Shown here: positions 10,027 to 20,220 of the stretch, piece after piece | Layout: each line of letters begins with the position of its first letter | How positions within the stretch are numbered: position 1 is the stretch's first letter | From: Leptidea sinapis | Lineage: Eukaryota; Arthropoda; Insecta; Lepidoptera; Pieridae | Direction of reading: 5' to 3' | NCBI RefSeq assembly: GCF_905404315.1 | Contig: NC_066269.1 | Location: forward strand, 930,001 to 994,000 | DNA: 64,000 bases | The notes under the pieces: model-generated | Seen by the model: only the letters and a program-made list of their open reading frames with translations | Databases searched by the model: none | Told to the model about the DNA's origin: nothing | Position numbers and translations under genes: made by a program

Positions 10027-11403
10027 TTAAATTTTCGTTCTAATAGAAGGTGATGGAATTTCGTGAAGTCCGGAATTATTACTTTCTATATCTTCTGATT
10101 TTGTTTTAAATATTACTTTTGGTATCGTTACTTTAGGTCTGCTGCCAGGTCTTACACATTTATAAAATTTATACGAAACATAAAATAATATTATTACACA
10201 AATGAATATAGTTAGAACAGAATAATGTATCCCGTATTTAATAATGTGTGGACTTTCTATAATTTTGTCTATGTTCTGAAGTTGGTTTAAGAAAATGTGT
10301 TTATTTAATTTAAAATCATCTAAATCTATGTTCTGTAGTTCAATAGGGGATACATTATAACTGAGTTGATTAAATTTAGTTATGTTACAACAGTTATCAC
10401 TTAACAAATTAAAACTTGGATAACCAATGGGTACAGAAACATTTAACGAGTTATACTTAGGAATTAAAGTAGTACTTTTACAATATCCAATACAATTACT
10501 GGGTAGCGTGAGTATGCCGGTACCTAAAATGTCAAATTCGAAAATTTTTGAGTTTCGACAATCTATGGAAACTTTGTTCGATGCTGATTGTATGAATAAC
10601 CATTTGTTGTTCTCTATGGATTTCCAAATATCTAAATGACCGTAAATAAATTGGTATTCACAATTTTTGGGTGTTTCACTTATCACTTTCGTCATAAATT
10701 CACTTTCACAAATGGGTTTCATTCCTGAGGAGTAAATGTTTGTTATATCACAAATAAAGTTTCCAGGGACAATATTCTTACAAATATCTAGATTATTTAA
10801 GGTACAATAATGTGTTTTGTCTTCTGTCATTGCTATGTATTTAGAGCTGGGTAATATGAGACTAAAAGTATTGGGCTTATCTAAATTATGTGGCGTTGGT
10901 AGAGCAACACTGTGAAATAAAACATATTCAGTGATAGAGACTAAAGGTATCTGTAATATAAAAAATATCTTATTGTTAGTATAGTGATAAATTAGCTTAG
11001 ATACATTTACAATAACATTAATGGAACTTATATCTAATTTTACAGGTAATTTCAGATCGCTAGGCAAATATTGATGGTTATCGACGAGCTCTTTGAATAA
11101 TTGTTGCGGGGTAATTACTGATGGATGCAGAATATTTTGGTTGCCAAATAGAACTGCATTTGTTAAATCTTCCAGTTGGAATGACAAAGTTAAGATTGAG
11201 GTTTCTAAATTATTAAGAATTTGATACATATTAAAATGTAACAACATTTGATTTGTTGCATTAGTGACGTTTGCTAGTTTTATTGAGAGTTTGTCGATAG
11301 CCTTATTTAAATTGATTTCATTGACCCTTATTTTGTTTACTGTATCATTATATGATGAGATTGTTGATGTAGTTAATAAAATATTGTTTTTCATCAGTTT
11401 CAA
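10027..11403 (-). pseudogene. env: Errantivirus envelope, C-terminal part
   Basis: 458 codons, rich in Asn and Cys, read in a different frame from the N-terminal part, so a frameshift lies near 11400. It has many N-x-S/T sites, a long heptad-like helical start, a cysteine-rich middle, and a C-terminal membrane anchor (FICVIILFYVSYKFY) followed by a ~50-residue basic/polar tail. This is the membrane-bound (F2-like) subunit of insect errantivirus envelopes, which are related to baculovirus F proteins. The frameshift prevents a full-length envelope. Confidence 0.85.
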
Positions 11404-11856
11404 AATTGGCTTAATTTAATTTGATTTTCATGTAGAGAAGTAATGGCATCATTAAACCGGAGACCGTCGGTTTCATCTAAGTTTCCGAATATTTGTTTAA
11501 TTATTGTTCCTGCTCCACCTATCAAAGCTCGTTTTGATCTTTTCTCTAATAAATGTGAAATGGACGAAAATTCCTTATACATATCTGAATATCGCGCAAC
11601 CAAAGGACTTATCATATTATGACAGCTTATTTCGACTTGAGCCAGTCCAGTCTTTTTACATAAATCTTGAGCTATGGTCAGGGCTGAGTTTATGTTTTCA
11701 ATATGTGAGTTGAAATGGGATAAGTCAAACGGCATTATGACGTTTAGTTGTCCGCTGTTGATTTTCAAGTAACCAAGATAGTCGAAATAAAGTTCGGGGC
11801 TTGAATCTATCTGTTGTTTGTAATAGTCTTGTTGGTTTCGAGCCTGACATGGTATT
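11400..11856 (-). pseudogene. env: Errantivirus envelope, N-terminal part with furin site
   Basis: The frame is open from a splice-acceptor-like TTTACAG (AG ending at 11857) to a stop at 11400. It holds the proteolytic site RSKR followed by ALIGGAGTII, a hydrophobic Gly/Ala-rich fusion-peptide-like stretch, as in errantiviral and baculoviral F proteins. No ATG in this frame marks the start. In this genus env is made from a spliced mRNA, so the initiator and signal peptide may come from an upstream exon. The frame ends in a stop where the C-terminal part starts in another frame. Confidence 0.8.
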
Positions 11857-11869
11857 CTGTAAATTATAT

Positions 11870-12080
11870 TATATATATACTTAATGTAATGGGTGTATAC
11901 TAGTAATTATTTTAAACATAAAACATTATTCTAATAAACCTACAGGCTAACTTGTGTTTCTTATTTCTAACAGTATGATTAGGTAAAGGTGAATATCGTA
12001 TCTAATAAAAAGAAACAAAAACAAATTGTAATAGTGAGTATATGATTAATTTTAAATAATGCAACTATGTAATCCTTACA
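11870..12080 (-). other. Errantivirus pol-env intergenic segment
   Basis: About 210 bp of AT-rich noncoding DNA between the integrase stop and the env splice acceptor. Its minus-strand pyrimidine-poor sequence gives no further signal. Confidence 0.5.
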
Positions 12081-12692
12081 CTACGGGTCAGGTTCGACAT
12101 TTGCCGGTTTCACTTGATCTACATGGTGTGTAACATGACGCCGGTTGATGAGTAATGTGAGAGTGTTATTTCCGTTTACTTTAACTATTTTGTAAGGGCC
12201 CTTCCACACCGGGGAGAGTGCCCGTCTGAGTCTAAGGTGATTTTTCAAGTAGACGTATTGACCACTTTTATATTGGACCGGACGAGTGTGAGAGTCGTAG
12301 TAGGTTTTAGATGACTCTTTTGAACTCCTTATAAACTCTAACGCTTTATCACGTGAGTGCTTGAGGCGATTTTGGAGCATGCGGACATAGTCTGGGTATG
12401 TAGCTCCTGGGGCGTCATTATAAATTGAGTTAGGGATGAATGGCTTACAGCCAAACATTAACTCAAATGGTGAATAATGCGTCGTGGAGTGTACGGATGT
12501 GTTGTACGCGAGCATGGCTGTATAAACGTATCGGGGCCAATTTGTCTGTTCGTTATTTATGTATGATTTTAGGTATTCTTTTAAGGTTGAGTGACTTCGT
12601 TCAAGAGCACCTTGAGTCTGAGGGTGGTAAGGTGAAGACCATAATTTTTTTATTTTAAGGAACTCACATGTCCTTTTGAATAGGTCTGACAT
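12081..12692 (-). pseudogene. pol: Errantivirus integrase, C-terminal half
   Basis: 203 codons containing the third catalytic acid in PYHPQTQGALERSHSTLK, then NTSVHSTTHYSPFELMFG and a C-terminal GPY-like motif (VWKGPYKIV), as in Gypsy integrases. It lies in another frame from the N-terminal half; the break is near 12696, right after the second catalytic Asp. It ends before the env gene. Confidence 0.9.
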
Positions 12693-13360
12693 TGGTACCC
12701 TGATCAGTGAGAATCATCTTGGGTATACCAAATATAGATATGAAGTGTAACAAGCATTCGCTTGTTTCTTCGGCTGTGGTACTCCGCATGGGATATGCAG
12801 AAGAGAACTTCGTGAGGTCACCTTGGACAGTGAGGATATACTTTAACCTTGCAGTGCCAGCCTCAGGCAGTGGACCTACGACATCGAGAGATATGCGTTG
12901 GAATGGAGCAGTTGAAGTGCTTGTGATCTGCATTGGGGCTCTATTTATTTTCCTTAAAGCTTTATTTTCCTGACATGATTTACATTGCTTGACATATGTT
13001 TCGATGTCACTACGCATACCTTTCCAATAGTACGTTTCTTTAATCCTATTGAGCATACGGACGGATCCCAAATGACCTGCCGCGGGGATGTCGTGGTTTT
13101 CATACATAATTTTCTTTATTTCGGATGGGGAAGGATATATAATATTATTATGATAGATAACTATTTTTATGTTTGTTTCATGGAATAAATAACTCAACAT
13201 ATTATAGATTTTAATAAAAGAATGTTTTTCAAATGGGTTTTTCAAATCAGAAATGCTAATTTCGGAGATATTTTCAATTACTAGTAATTCGTTTCTAATA
13301 TGTTTAAATGTTTCATAGATTTCAGGATATGTAGCATTATCAAAGTGATGAACTCTGGTG
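12664..13360 (-). pseudogene. pol: Errantivirus integrase, N-terminal half
   Basis: The open frame follows an in-frame TAG near 13365. It contains the HHCC zinc-binding region (HDIPAAGHLG ... CKSCQENK) and the catalytic core start (SLDVVGPLPE, first Asp; ILTDQGT, second Asp). The frame then shifts and ends at 12664, so the D,D(35)E triad is split over two frames. Upstream the frame connects with the RNase H end through another shift at about 13440-13480. Confidence 0.9.
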
Positions 13361-13426
13361 AATAAGAGGTACTATATTTTGTTGCCGTTATTTATTTTTA
13401 TAAAGTTGAATAGTTCCTTTTCACTG

Positions 13427-14390
13427 CTAGTAATAGTATCGGAATTTTCTGAGTTGCCTAGGATTTCTGGGATACGGGTTTGATTCATCCAAGTCAATTG
13501 AAGTGGGGATTAGGATTATTTTTGATGGGCTTTTCAACAAACTTTCATTGCGTTCTTCGATACAGGTGTCGAAGGTCTTATCCTTATTTAATATTGATTT
13601 TAGGAAAGTTGAGTAATCGTCAATTGGCACATCCGGGGATGTACTAGTGGATGGTATAGGATCGTGTGCCTGGACTTCAGGTGTACTTTGTTCTATTAAA
13701 CAGTCGGGTAGATCGTCTAAGTTTAATTGGGGTAAGTCAGCTGATTCTTGTTGAGGTAAGTCAGTTAAGTTTTGAAGAGGTAAGTCAATTAATTCGTATT
13801 CAATTTCATCCCTTAAGGTGTCAGGAATATTGGAAGGTGGATTTAATAAATCTTCCTCAGGATTAAATGAGGGTGGAGAGATGAGTAGGTCCATTAAATC
13901 TCTATCGAGATTTTGTGATCTTTGTTCGGCGTTCGGGTTAGTTATTGTGGGGTTTGTCGATTGAATTGGATTCACAGGAAAACGAGAGAGAGCGTCTGCA
14001 TTGGAATTGGTTCTGCCTTTTTTATACTGAATATCGTACTCGAATTCTTCGAGTTTTAGTCGCCAACGAATGAGTCTAGATCCCGGATCTTTACAATTAA
14101 ATAGCCATTGTAGTGGTTTATGGTCGGTTAAAATTTTGAAACGATGACCATACAGATACGGTCTAAAGACTTTTGTGCCAAAAATTATGGCTAGACACTC
14201 CTTCTCGGAGACACTATAATTACACTCTGCTTTATTAAGTGTACGAGATGCATAGGCAATTGGACGGTCCTGTCCTACGTTACCTTGGGATAGGATAGCA
14301 GAGATAGCAAAGTTTGAGGCGTCGCAAGTTAAAAGAAATGGCTCTGTGAAATCCGGGTAAGCTAGTATCGGTGCAGTAAGTGAGTGTTTT
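13427..14390 (-). pseudogene. pol: Errantivirus RNase H and linker
   Basis: After a frameshift at about 14388 the frame encodes LTCDASNFAISAIL and ILTDHKPLQWLF, characteristic of Gypsy RNase H, then KGRTNSNADALSR. A ~160-residue Pro/Asp/Leu-rich linker with repeated LPQ(Q/L)x(S/N)xDLP units follows. Such a long acidic linker before integrase is unusual. The frame ends at a TAG at 13427-13429. Confidence 0.85.
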
Positions 14391-15348
14391 TGAGTGACTC
14401 AAAAGCCAATTGCTGTTCATTATTCCAGCTGAAAGAAGTGTCCTTTTTTAGGAGAGAAGTTAGTGGTTTGGCTAATTTAGCGAAATCGGGAATGAACCTT
14501 CGGTAATACGATACTAACCCAAGAAAGGATTTTATATCCCTGGGGGATTTTGGAGTTGGGAATTCGGAGACTGATCTAGTCTTTTCGGGATTCGGTTTAA
14601 CGCCTTCTTCACTAATGATGTGCCCCAAATAGGCAACTTCTTTACGGAGAAACTCACATTTTTCAGGTTGTAATTTTAAATTGAAATTTCGGAGTCTATC
14701 AAAAACAGATGTGAGGTTTTTTATATGTGAAGCTAGATCATAAGAGTAGATAACTATATCATCCAGGTATACGAAGCATCTAGTACCTTGGAGACCAAAG
14801 AGACAATTATTCATCAATTTTTGGAAAGTTGAAGGCGCATTTTTAAGGCCGAATGGCATCCTAGTAAATTGAAAATGGCCCTGAGGCACTGAAAAGGCTG
14901 TTTTGGGTGCGTCATCTGGGGAAATGAGGATCTGATGAAAGCCCGAAGCCAAGTCGAGAGTAGTAAAGTACTTACTCTTCCCTAACTGGTCCAGGATTTC
15001 TGAAATTTGGGGAATTGGATATGTTTCCCCAATTGTGATGTCGTTTAGTTTCCTATAATCAATTACAATTCTCCATTTGCGTTGCCCCTGGGAATCGGCC
15101 TTTTTAGGTACGATCCAGATCGGTGAGCTCCAGGGTGATGATGATGGTTTTATAATATTTTGGTTAAGCATTTTATCAATTTGGGTTACGACTTCCTTCT
15201 TATGACATTCAGGGAACCTATATGATTTTGTGTGAACTGGAACATCGGAGCTCGTTTTGATTCGATGATTAAGTGCAGTAGTATAAGTGAGCTGATCATT
15301 GGGTAGATGGAATATGTCGGAGTACTGTGAGCAGAGTTCAATTAGAGC
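14388..15348 (-). pseudogene. pol: Errantivirus reverse transcriptase
   Basis: The frame continues that of the protease but is separated from it by the single TAA at 15349-15351. It carries RT motifs: SSPWSSPIWIVPKK, WRIVIDYRKLN, FTTLDLASGFHQI, RMPFGLKNAPSTFQ, the catalytic FVYLDDIVIYS, and YLGHIISEEG with FLGLVSYYRRFI. All polymerase residues look intact; only the flanking stop and the frameshift at the RNase H junction disable it. Confidence 0.92.
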
Positions 15349-16665
15349 TTAGGATTCCACATGATTTAAATGACCAGTCCTTAAAGAGTTTATTACTTCT
15401 GTAGTTCGGTCAACGAGCTCGGTGAAGGTACTGTTAATTTGCAAGGCTGAGGGATATAGGGGTTCAAGATTAAGTTTCAAGTTTGGATTAATGGTTATAG
15501 GGGATTCCGATATGTTTGCGACCGTTACGTTAACACGTTTGTTATCTTTGACTCTTACTATGCAGTTGGATAGAAGTAGGTTATGGGAAAGATGTTGATC
15601 CAGGATTAGACCTTCTTTAAGGTCAGTGTTTTGAATTGAACACTCGATCACAGTCTCTGTACGAGGTGGAATTACATAGTATGGATCATAAAAATGAAGT
15701 GGTATTTTAAAATTACCTATTTTCAAAATGTCTGTGTCATAGTCGATGTTACAGCTGAATGATGTAAGGAGGTCGGTACCTATGATGCCATCATATGGTA
15801 AATTTATATTCGATATGACATGAAACCTATGACAAATCGTTTTCTTTTCGGCCAGCTGTAATTTTAGACCAAAATGGCCAAGTGTTGGTGTAATTTCCTC
15901 ACCTGGATCAATTCCTTTAATATTAATCGATTCCCTTTTTAGATGTTGTTTATATAATATACTGGACTGTTTTATTAGTGATATAGCTGATCCTGAGTCA
16001 ACTAAGAGCGTAAGGGGAACATGTGAAACTTGCGTGTTTAAAAGAACGTGTGGTAACAACCTTTCAGTTGTGTCTATATTTACTTCGTAAATATTTTGAT
16101 TGTGCGTGTTTCCTTGATTTGGGCTAGACATGAAATTGGAGACATCGTCGGTTTGGGGCTGGCTACCCTGTCGGTTGATGTTGGTTTTAGGGTGAATAGT
16201 ACTGTCAATTTGGGGCTGGTTACCCTGTCGGTTAGTACATGGTAAGATAGTAGTAACACTGTCAGTTTGGGGCTGGTTACCCTGTCGGTTAGTGTTGGAT
16301 TTAAGGTGAGTAGTACTGTCACTTTGGGGCTGGCTACCCTGTCGGTTAGTACATGGTAAGATGGTAGTAACACTGTCAGTTTGGGGCTGGTTACCCTGTC
16401 GGTTAGTGTTGGATTTAAGGTGAGTAGTACTGTCAGTTTGGGGCTGGCTACCCTGTCGGTTAGTACATAGTAAGATGGTAGTAACACTGTCAGTTTGGGG
16501 CTGGTTACCCTGTCGGTTAGTGTTGGATTTAAGGTGAATAGTACTGTCGGTTTGGGGCTGGCTACCCTGTCGGTTAGTACATGGTAGGAATTTGTGATTT
16601 TTGAGTGTTGTGTCGAATTTGGAAGATCTCCGGCCCGGACGGCACAAGCGCGGGCCAGGCCTTAG
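15349..16665 (-). pseudogene. pol: Errantivirus Gag-Pro junction with TNRQG repeats and aspartic protease
   Basis: This is the -1 frame relative to gag, entered at the slippery site 16665-16671. The first ~150 residues are eight copies of an N-R-Q-G-(S/N)-Q-P-Q unit, with the DNA repeating in blocks of ~117 bp (16130-16590). Next comes a retropepsin: TLLVDSGSAISLI (DSG active site) and YDGIIGTDLL. The frame ends in a TAA at 15349-15351, beyond which it stays open into RT, so only one nonsense codon separates them. The repeated segment is probably disordered and is not usual for this family. Confidence 0.85.
16130..16595 (-). repeat. Tandem repeat in the Gag-Pro linker
   Basis: Four ~117-bp periods, each made of two ~58-bp half units (accctgtcggttag core), stay in frame and translate to alternating SQPQTDS and NQPQTDS units. 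The near identity of units points to recent expansion by replication slippage or RT template switching. Confidence 0.85.
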
Positions 16666-16671
16666 TTTAAA
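16630..16671 (-). promoter_or_regulatory. -1 ribosomal frameshift signal (TTTAAAC plus stem-loop)
   Basis: Minus-strand heptamer TTTAAAC (16665-16671) is in the X XXY YYZ register of gag and is followed at once by the gag stop TAA. After a 6-nt spacer, 16651-16658 pairs with 16630-16637 (six perfect G-C/C-G pairs GGCCCG/CGGGCC plus a G-T and a C-G pair) around a 13-nt loop. A -1 slip enters exactly the protease frame. Both the heptamer and stem match known viral frameshift signals; function is inferred. Confidence 0.85.
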
Positions 16672-17687
16672 TCCTGACCTTGACCGGGTTGAGCATCATT
16701 AACCTCGTCTTGGCCATAGGCTTCACTAGATGTGTTTTGAAGGAAATTGACACGTGGGGGTGGTCTGAGAGGCCCTTGTTGCTGAAAGGTATTTTGTTGG
16801 TTACGGAAACGATTGTTATAGTCGCATTTTCGACACACTGATATATCTTGACCCGGTATTTTACAGTATCGGCAAATGATACTTGATGATGGGATTGTTG
16901 ATCCCTGAAAATTAGAAGTTGAAGGCTGTGAATTGTTGTTTGGATTTGGTGACCTTTGTGGTTGCCGATACTGATTCAAAGGTTTTGGTTTGTGCTCATT
17001 ATTAGGATTTCTCTTGAAAATACTTTGTTGAATCCTCTCTTCAGATATCGCGAGGTTTATGGCCTCGTTAAGATTCTTAGGCGACCTGCATCTCACAATG
17101 TTCGATACCCGTGGTTGAAGGCCCATAAGGAAATGGTGGAGGGCAAGATCCTCCATAGCGGCTGTACGACCAGGTAACTCTTTAGCTTTAGTGTTAGACA
17201 AGGAAATTTCGGTTAATAATTGTGAGAGGCAAGTTTCCACTCGAAGCGAATACTGGCTAACGTTTTCCTGTGAGTTTTGCCTACTTTCTTGTAAGTCCGT
17301 AAGAAGATGTGAATAATGTTTGCGTTCACAAAACTGGGTTTTAAGAAATTCTCTGAGTTGATCCCAGGATGTGAATTCCTTTATAGAGCAAGCAATTTCT
17401 GCCTTTCCATGCAACTGGCTAAGAATATATTTAAAAAGAACTGGTCTTTGTGAGTCGGAAGCTAGCTCATATGCGTTATTAGAATTAATTACTCGGCTGC
17501 CGTCGTAAGGTTTAATAAATTTAAATAGGGTATTTAGGTCTAATTCAGCCATGACTGTTGCTGCGAGAGTGGCTCTAGTGATTCTTGGCGAATGTATTGG
17601 TGATTTAGTTAGATCGGTGGAGGCCTCGTCCACTTCAGGGATGTTAATATTTAATTTGGTATCTTCAACCTTGGAGACTTTGGGCAT
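16662..17687 (-). CDS. gag: Errantivirus Gag
   Basis: 341 codons, intact, from an ATG at 17687 to a TAA at 16662-16664. It contains a capsid-like helical region (WDQLREFLKTQFCERKHYSH, LHHFLMGLQP, INLAISEERIQQS) and a C-terminal Cys motif CRYCKIPGQDISVC. In the usual CCHC zinc knuckle the fourth ligand spacing would place His where this copy has Gln, so the knuckle may be impaired. It forms the virus-like particle and packages RNA. The end overlaps the frameshift signal. Confidence 0.85.
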   Translation of the reverse strand: MPKVSKVEDTKLNINIPEVDEASTDLTKSPIHSPRITRATLAATVMAELDLNTLFKFIKPYDGSRVINSNNAYELASDSQRPVLFKYILSQLHGKAEIACSIKEFTSWDQLREFLKTQFCERKHYSHLLTDLQESRQNSQENVSQYSLRVETCLSQLLTEISLSNTKAKELPGRTAAMEDLALHHFLMGLQPRVSNIVRCRSPKNLNEAINLAISEERIQQSIFKRNPNNEHKPKPLNQYRQPQRSPNPNNNSQPSTSNFQGSTIPSSSIICRYCKIPGQDISVCRKCDYNNRFRNQQNTFQQQGPLRPPPRVNFLQNTSSEAYGQDEVNDAQPGQGQDLN

Positions 17688-17951
17688 ATTACGTCACGCG
17701 ACACGTCGCAGGTGTAATGATGCTTGACATAAAATATATAAGATCTTGTAAAATAATTAACAAACTAATTGACTATAATAATTTTAACAAATAGTCTGGA
17801 GGGACCCTAATAAACAGCTCTAGACAAAACAATGACAAAAGACTTACGATAAGGCGGCTAATACGGCGAATGCCTCGAGCATTGATGCGATAAGACGTGA
17901 TTCCCGAAATGCTGACTCTTCAGTCCTTCACGACGATTGTGTTGCAAGTTG

Positions 17952-18250
17952 CACGATGAACGACACTTTGCACGATCACAGGTTCACGATTTTGTGAATA
18001 GAGACTATTTGATTTATTGGATTGTATATGATTTAAGATCACTGGAGATTTTGATTACACAATGAATAACACTTTTCACGATCACAGGTTCACGGTTTTA
18101 TGAATAGTGATTTTTGATTTATTGGGTTTAAGATCACTGGAGATTTTTGATTACACGATGAATAACACTTTTCACGATCACAGATTCACACTTTTATGAG
18201 TAATGATTTTTATTGGTTTATGAATAATTTAAGGTCACTGGGGATTTCCG
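17952..18250 (-). repeat. Three tandem ~100-bp repeats in the errantivirus 5' leader
   Basis: Units start at 17952, 18058 and 18154 (lengths ~106, 96, ~97), each with a core like cacgatcacag(g/a)ttcac and a taagatcactggagattt element. They lie between the primer-binding site and gag. In the Drosophila gypsy element the matching leader holds a repeat-based insulator; I see the position and the repeats, not a Su(Hw) site. Confidence 0.75.
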
Positions 18251-18251
18251 T

Positions 18252-18269
18252 ATCCCACCGCTGCCACCA
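18252..18269 (-). other. Primer-binding site
   Basis: Minus-strand TGGTGGCAGCGGTGGGAT starts 4 nt after the 5' LTR. The TGG start is complementary to a tRNA CCA end. The tRNA identity is not determined. Confidence 0.75.
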
Positions 18270-18273
18270 AAAA

Positions 18274-18533
18274 TGTTATGGGTCTCTTTTGAGTTCGCTT
18301 TTTAAAAAAACATTTATTTAACACAAAGAAATATAATATATTATAAGGAATATGAAGACTTGATTATACAATAATAGTTTTAGAGACCCTTGGGCAGAAC
18401 CGTAACTTATGAGAAGCGAGCACGAACTGGCTGCCCGCGCGCAGCTAGGGCTTATATAACTGATTCAATAATGCTGGTTGAGATGGAATAGCAATTAAGT
18501 CAGCATTAATACCTACATAACTGGGGTATAACA
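18274..18533 (-). repeat. Errantivirus 5' LTR
   Basis: Near-identical to the 9719-9978 LTR (3 differences). In the minus-strand sense it supplies the promoter: TATATAAG at 18451-18458. Confidence 0.95.
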
Positions 18534-18537
18534 GCAC
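18534..18537. repeat. Target-site duplication, right copy (GCAC)
   Basis: Matches 9715-9718. Confidence 0.85.
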
Positions 18538-18690
18538 GCTGAACTGTACAAACCTCATTTTCAATGTATCTCTATGGGAAATGTTTGAACTGGAATAACC
18601 TTTTGATCCCGACCACCTAGAAACACAAACTCAACTTTTCCAACGATATATTATTTAAGTTTCCACCTATTGTGGCTGCCGGGGAATAAA
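18538..18690. other. Unique-looking flank, with a distant repeat match
   Basis: Includes a stretch (ttttgatcccgacc with aaacctcatt upstream) whose reverse complement recurs at 59820-59885, so part of this is an old dispersed repeat. Confidence 0.4.
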
Positions 18691-18970
18691 GTTTGAAACG
18701 CCGTCTTTGTATTTATTATATTACATATAATACGCGAAGCTAAAACTTTGTACCCTTTTTTTTAAATTGTGCGAACGGAAGAACGTGAAATTTAACACCG
18801 TTAAAGTTTATTTGGATAAGAAGTGCATAAAGCTATTTTGCTCGCATAAATTGTATTATAAATACATTAATTTATATAAATATTACACATGCTACTGCTT
18901 TAATGACACACAACATACACACACAGACATAAAAGAAGTATTAGTCTTTGACAAATAAACTCTGACTAAG
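18690..18970 (+). repeat. Dispersed repeat (acgcgaagctaaaactttgta family)
   Basis: I recognise this as a common lepidopteran repeat that ends in an AT-rich and (CA)n-like tract and gacaaataaa. The 63-codon frame at 18767-18958 (Lys/Tyr-rich) is part of it. Confidence 0.45.
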
Positions 18971-19055
18971 TTCAAACATAAAAATTAAATGAACTGTGGT
19001 CGAATTTCGACCTCTGGGCGACCACAAGTATATATAATATATAGATGACTATACA

Positions 19056-19149
19056 AATGATTTAAGTTTTCTTTAGTGTTAATTCCGCCAATATTTGTTT
19101 TTAAAACAAATTTAAAAACAATACAACACTAAAGAAAACTTAAATCATT
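19056..19149. repeat. Fold-back repeat (family F2), 25-bp perfect arms
   Basis: 19056-19080 and 19125-19149 are perfect reverse complements around a 44-bp loop. The arm is the end of the family carrying the hammerhead-like motif at 20221-20431, but this copy lacks that motif. The right flank (gtataattatggatttccgc) is shared too. Confidence 0.8.
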
Positions 19150-19215
19150 CGTATAATTATGGATTTCCGCAATGTAACGCCTAATTCAATAAATTTTCTA
19201 TATAGATGACTACTG

Positions 19216-20040
19216 AAAACTGCATGGTGCTTATTTGAACGAAGATTATTTCAGTGTGAGATGAACTATCCTATCTGACCTACAATTCAATAAAACTACA
19301 TCAAAGTAATTATCACGGAACGTTAAATATAATCGCTATTACAACTGGTTTTACAGCTTTACTTAGCTCTAACATAAACATGTAGCTAACTTAGATACTA
19401 GTCTGTGATTATGGAGCTGTCATAAACCTATACTGTGTTTTATACGATCCAATTACATCGTATTGATGAACAGTTACTATAATGATATCTATGATAAATT
19501 GAAGAGTTGGTATTCCTATAGAATGATTTTAAATTAACAGCTTCCAGAAGTATAGCCAGATGGTTAACGGTATAGATGTCTGTGAACATACTTTTAATAG
19601 TTAATTATACACAAAGGAATACGTCAATTCGCTCAGGAGTTAAAACAGACCCTTTTTTCCAAATACTCTAATTATACGCAAAAGGTATGAAACCTTTTGA
19701 GAGGCTTAAAAAGAAAGGGCTTCGAAATATGTACTAAGATATTGATTCATGCATATTTTAAAGTATTGAATTTATGAAATCCTTTGCAAAGGCACCTTTA
19801 TTCTTTTAATTGTCTCACACAATAATATAAAAAAAAAGTGTTACGTGTAAGGAAGATATAGTTCGGAAAACAACAGCATACAATATATTAACCTTAATTG
19901 TAGTAACCTCGCTAAATTAATTAATTAATTAATTAATTTAGTACTCTTCTAAACATTATACCCGTAAGAATTATTCTCAAATGGTGTCGAACAGTGTCCT
20001 AAATAATAAACAAGAAAGTATAAACTTGTAAACACGTTGT
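19216..20040. other. No recognisable gene
   Basis: AT-rich DNA, including a (TTAA)n run at about 19917-19940. No motif-bearing frame was found. Confidence 0.4.
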
Positions 20041-20054
20041 TTATGTATGGAATA

Positions 20055-20165
20055 ACCCTAGTAGCTTGGACAAGGGCGCGACCTTGGTCGAGACTCTGGC
20101 TCATGGAATGAGAAGTCATATCCAAGCTACATCAGTTAGTGCTGGGGCTGCTGTCTCGACTTTTC
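20055..20165 (+). pseudogene. RT/endonuclease retrotransposon scrap
   Basis: About 35 codons matching VETLAxSH...ATSVSAGAAVST of the element at 900-1000. Both ends are truncated. Confidence 0.5.
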
Positions 20166-20220
20166 ACGTTCCTACTCCTTTCAATTTATATATATTATAT
20201 ATTTATATATTATGTATAGA

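Larger units (their letters stand above)
9719..18533 (-). mobile_element. Endogenous errantivirus (LTR retrotransposon with env), 8.8 kb
   Basis: A complete provirus by structure: 260-bp LTRs (TGTTAT...ATAACA), 4-bp GCAC target duplication, primer-binding site, gag, frameshift-linked pro-RT-RNaseH-integrase, env and polypurine tract, all on the minus strand. Gene order and the furin-type envelope identify it as Gypsy/Errantivirus (Metaviridae). The LTRs differ at only 3 of 260 positions, implying recent insertion. Yet pol and env together carry at least six breaks, so it is not coding-competent as read. It inserted in plain AT-rich DNA; the flanks join as ...gttg-GCAC-gctg. Confidence 0.95.

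Noticed and set aside
16080..16487. 135-codon repetitive frame on the minus strand
   Set aside because: It is the alternative frame of the in-frame TNRQG repeat of the errantivirus.
18767..18958. 63-codon Lys/Tyr-rich frame
   Set aside because: Lies inside a recognisable dispersed repeat and has a low-complexity composition.
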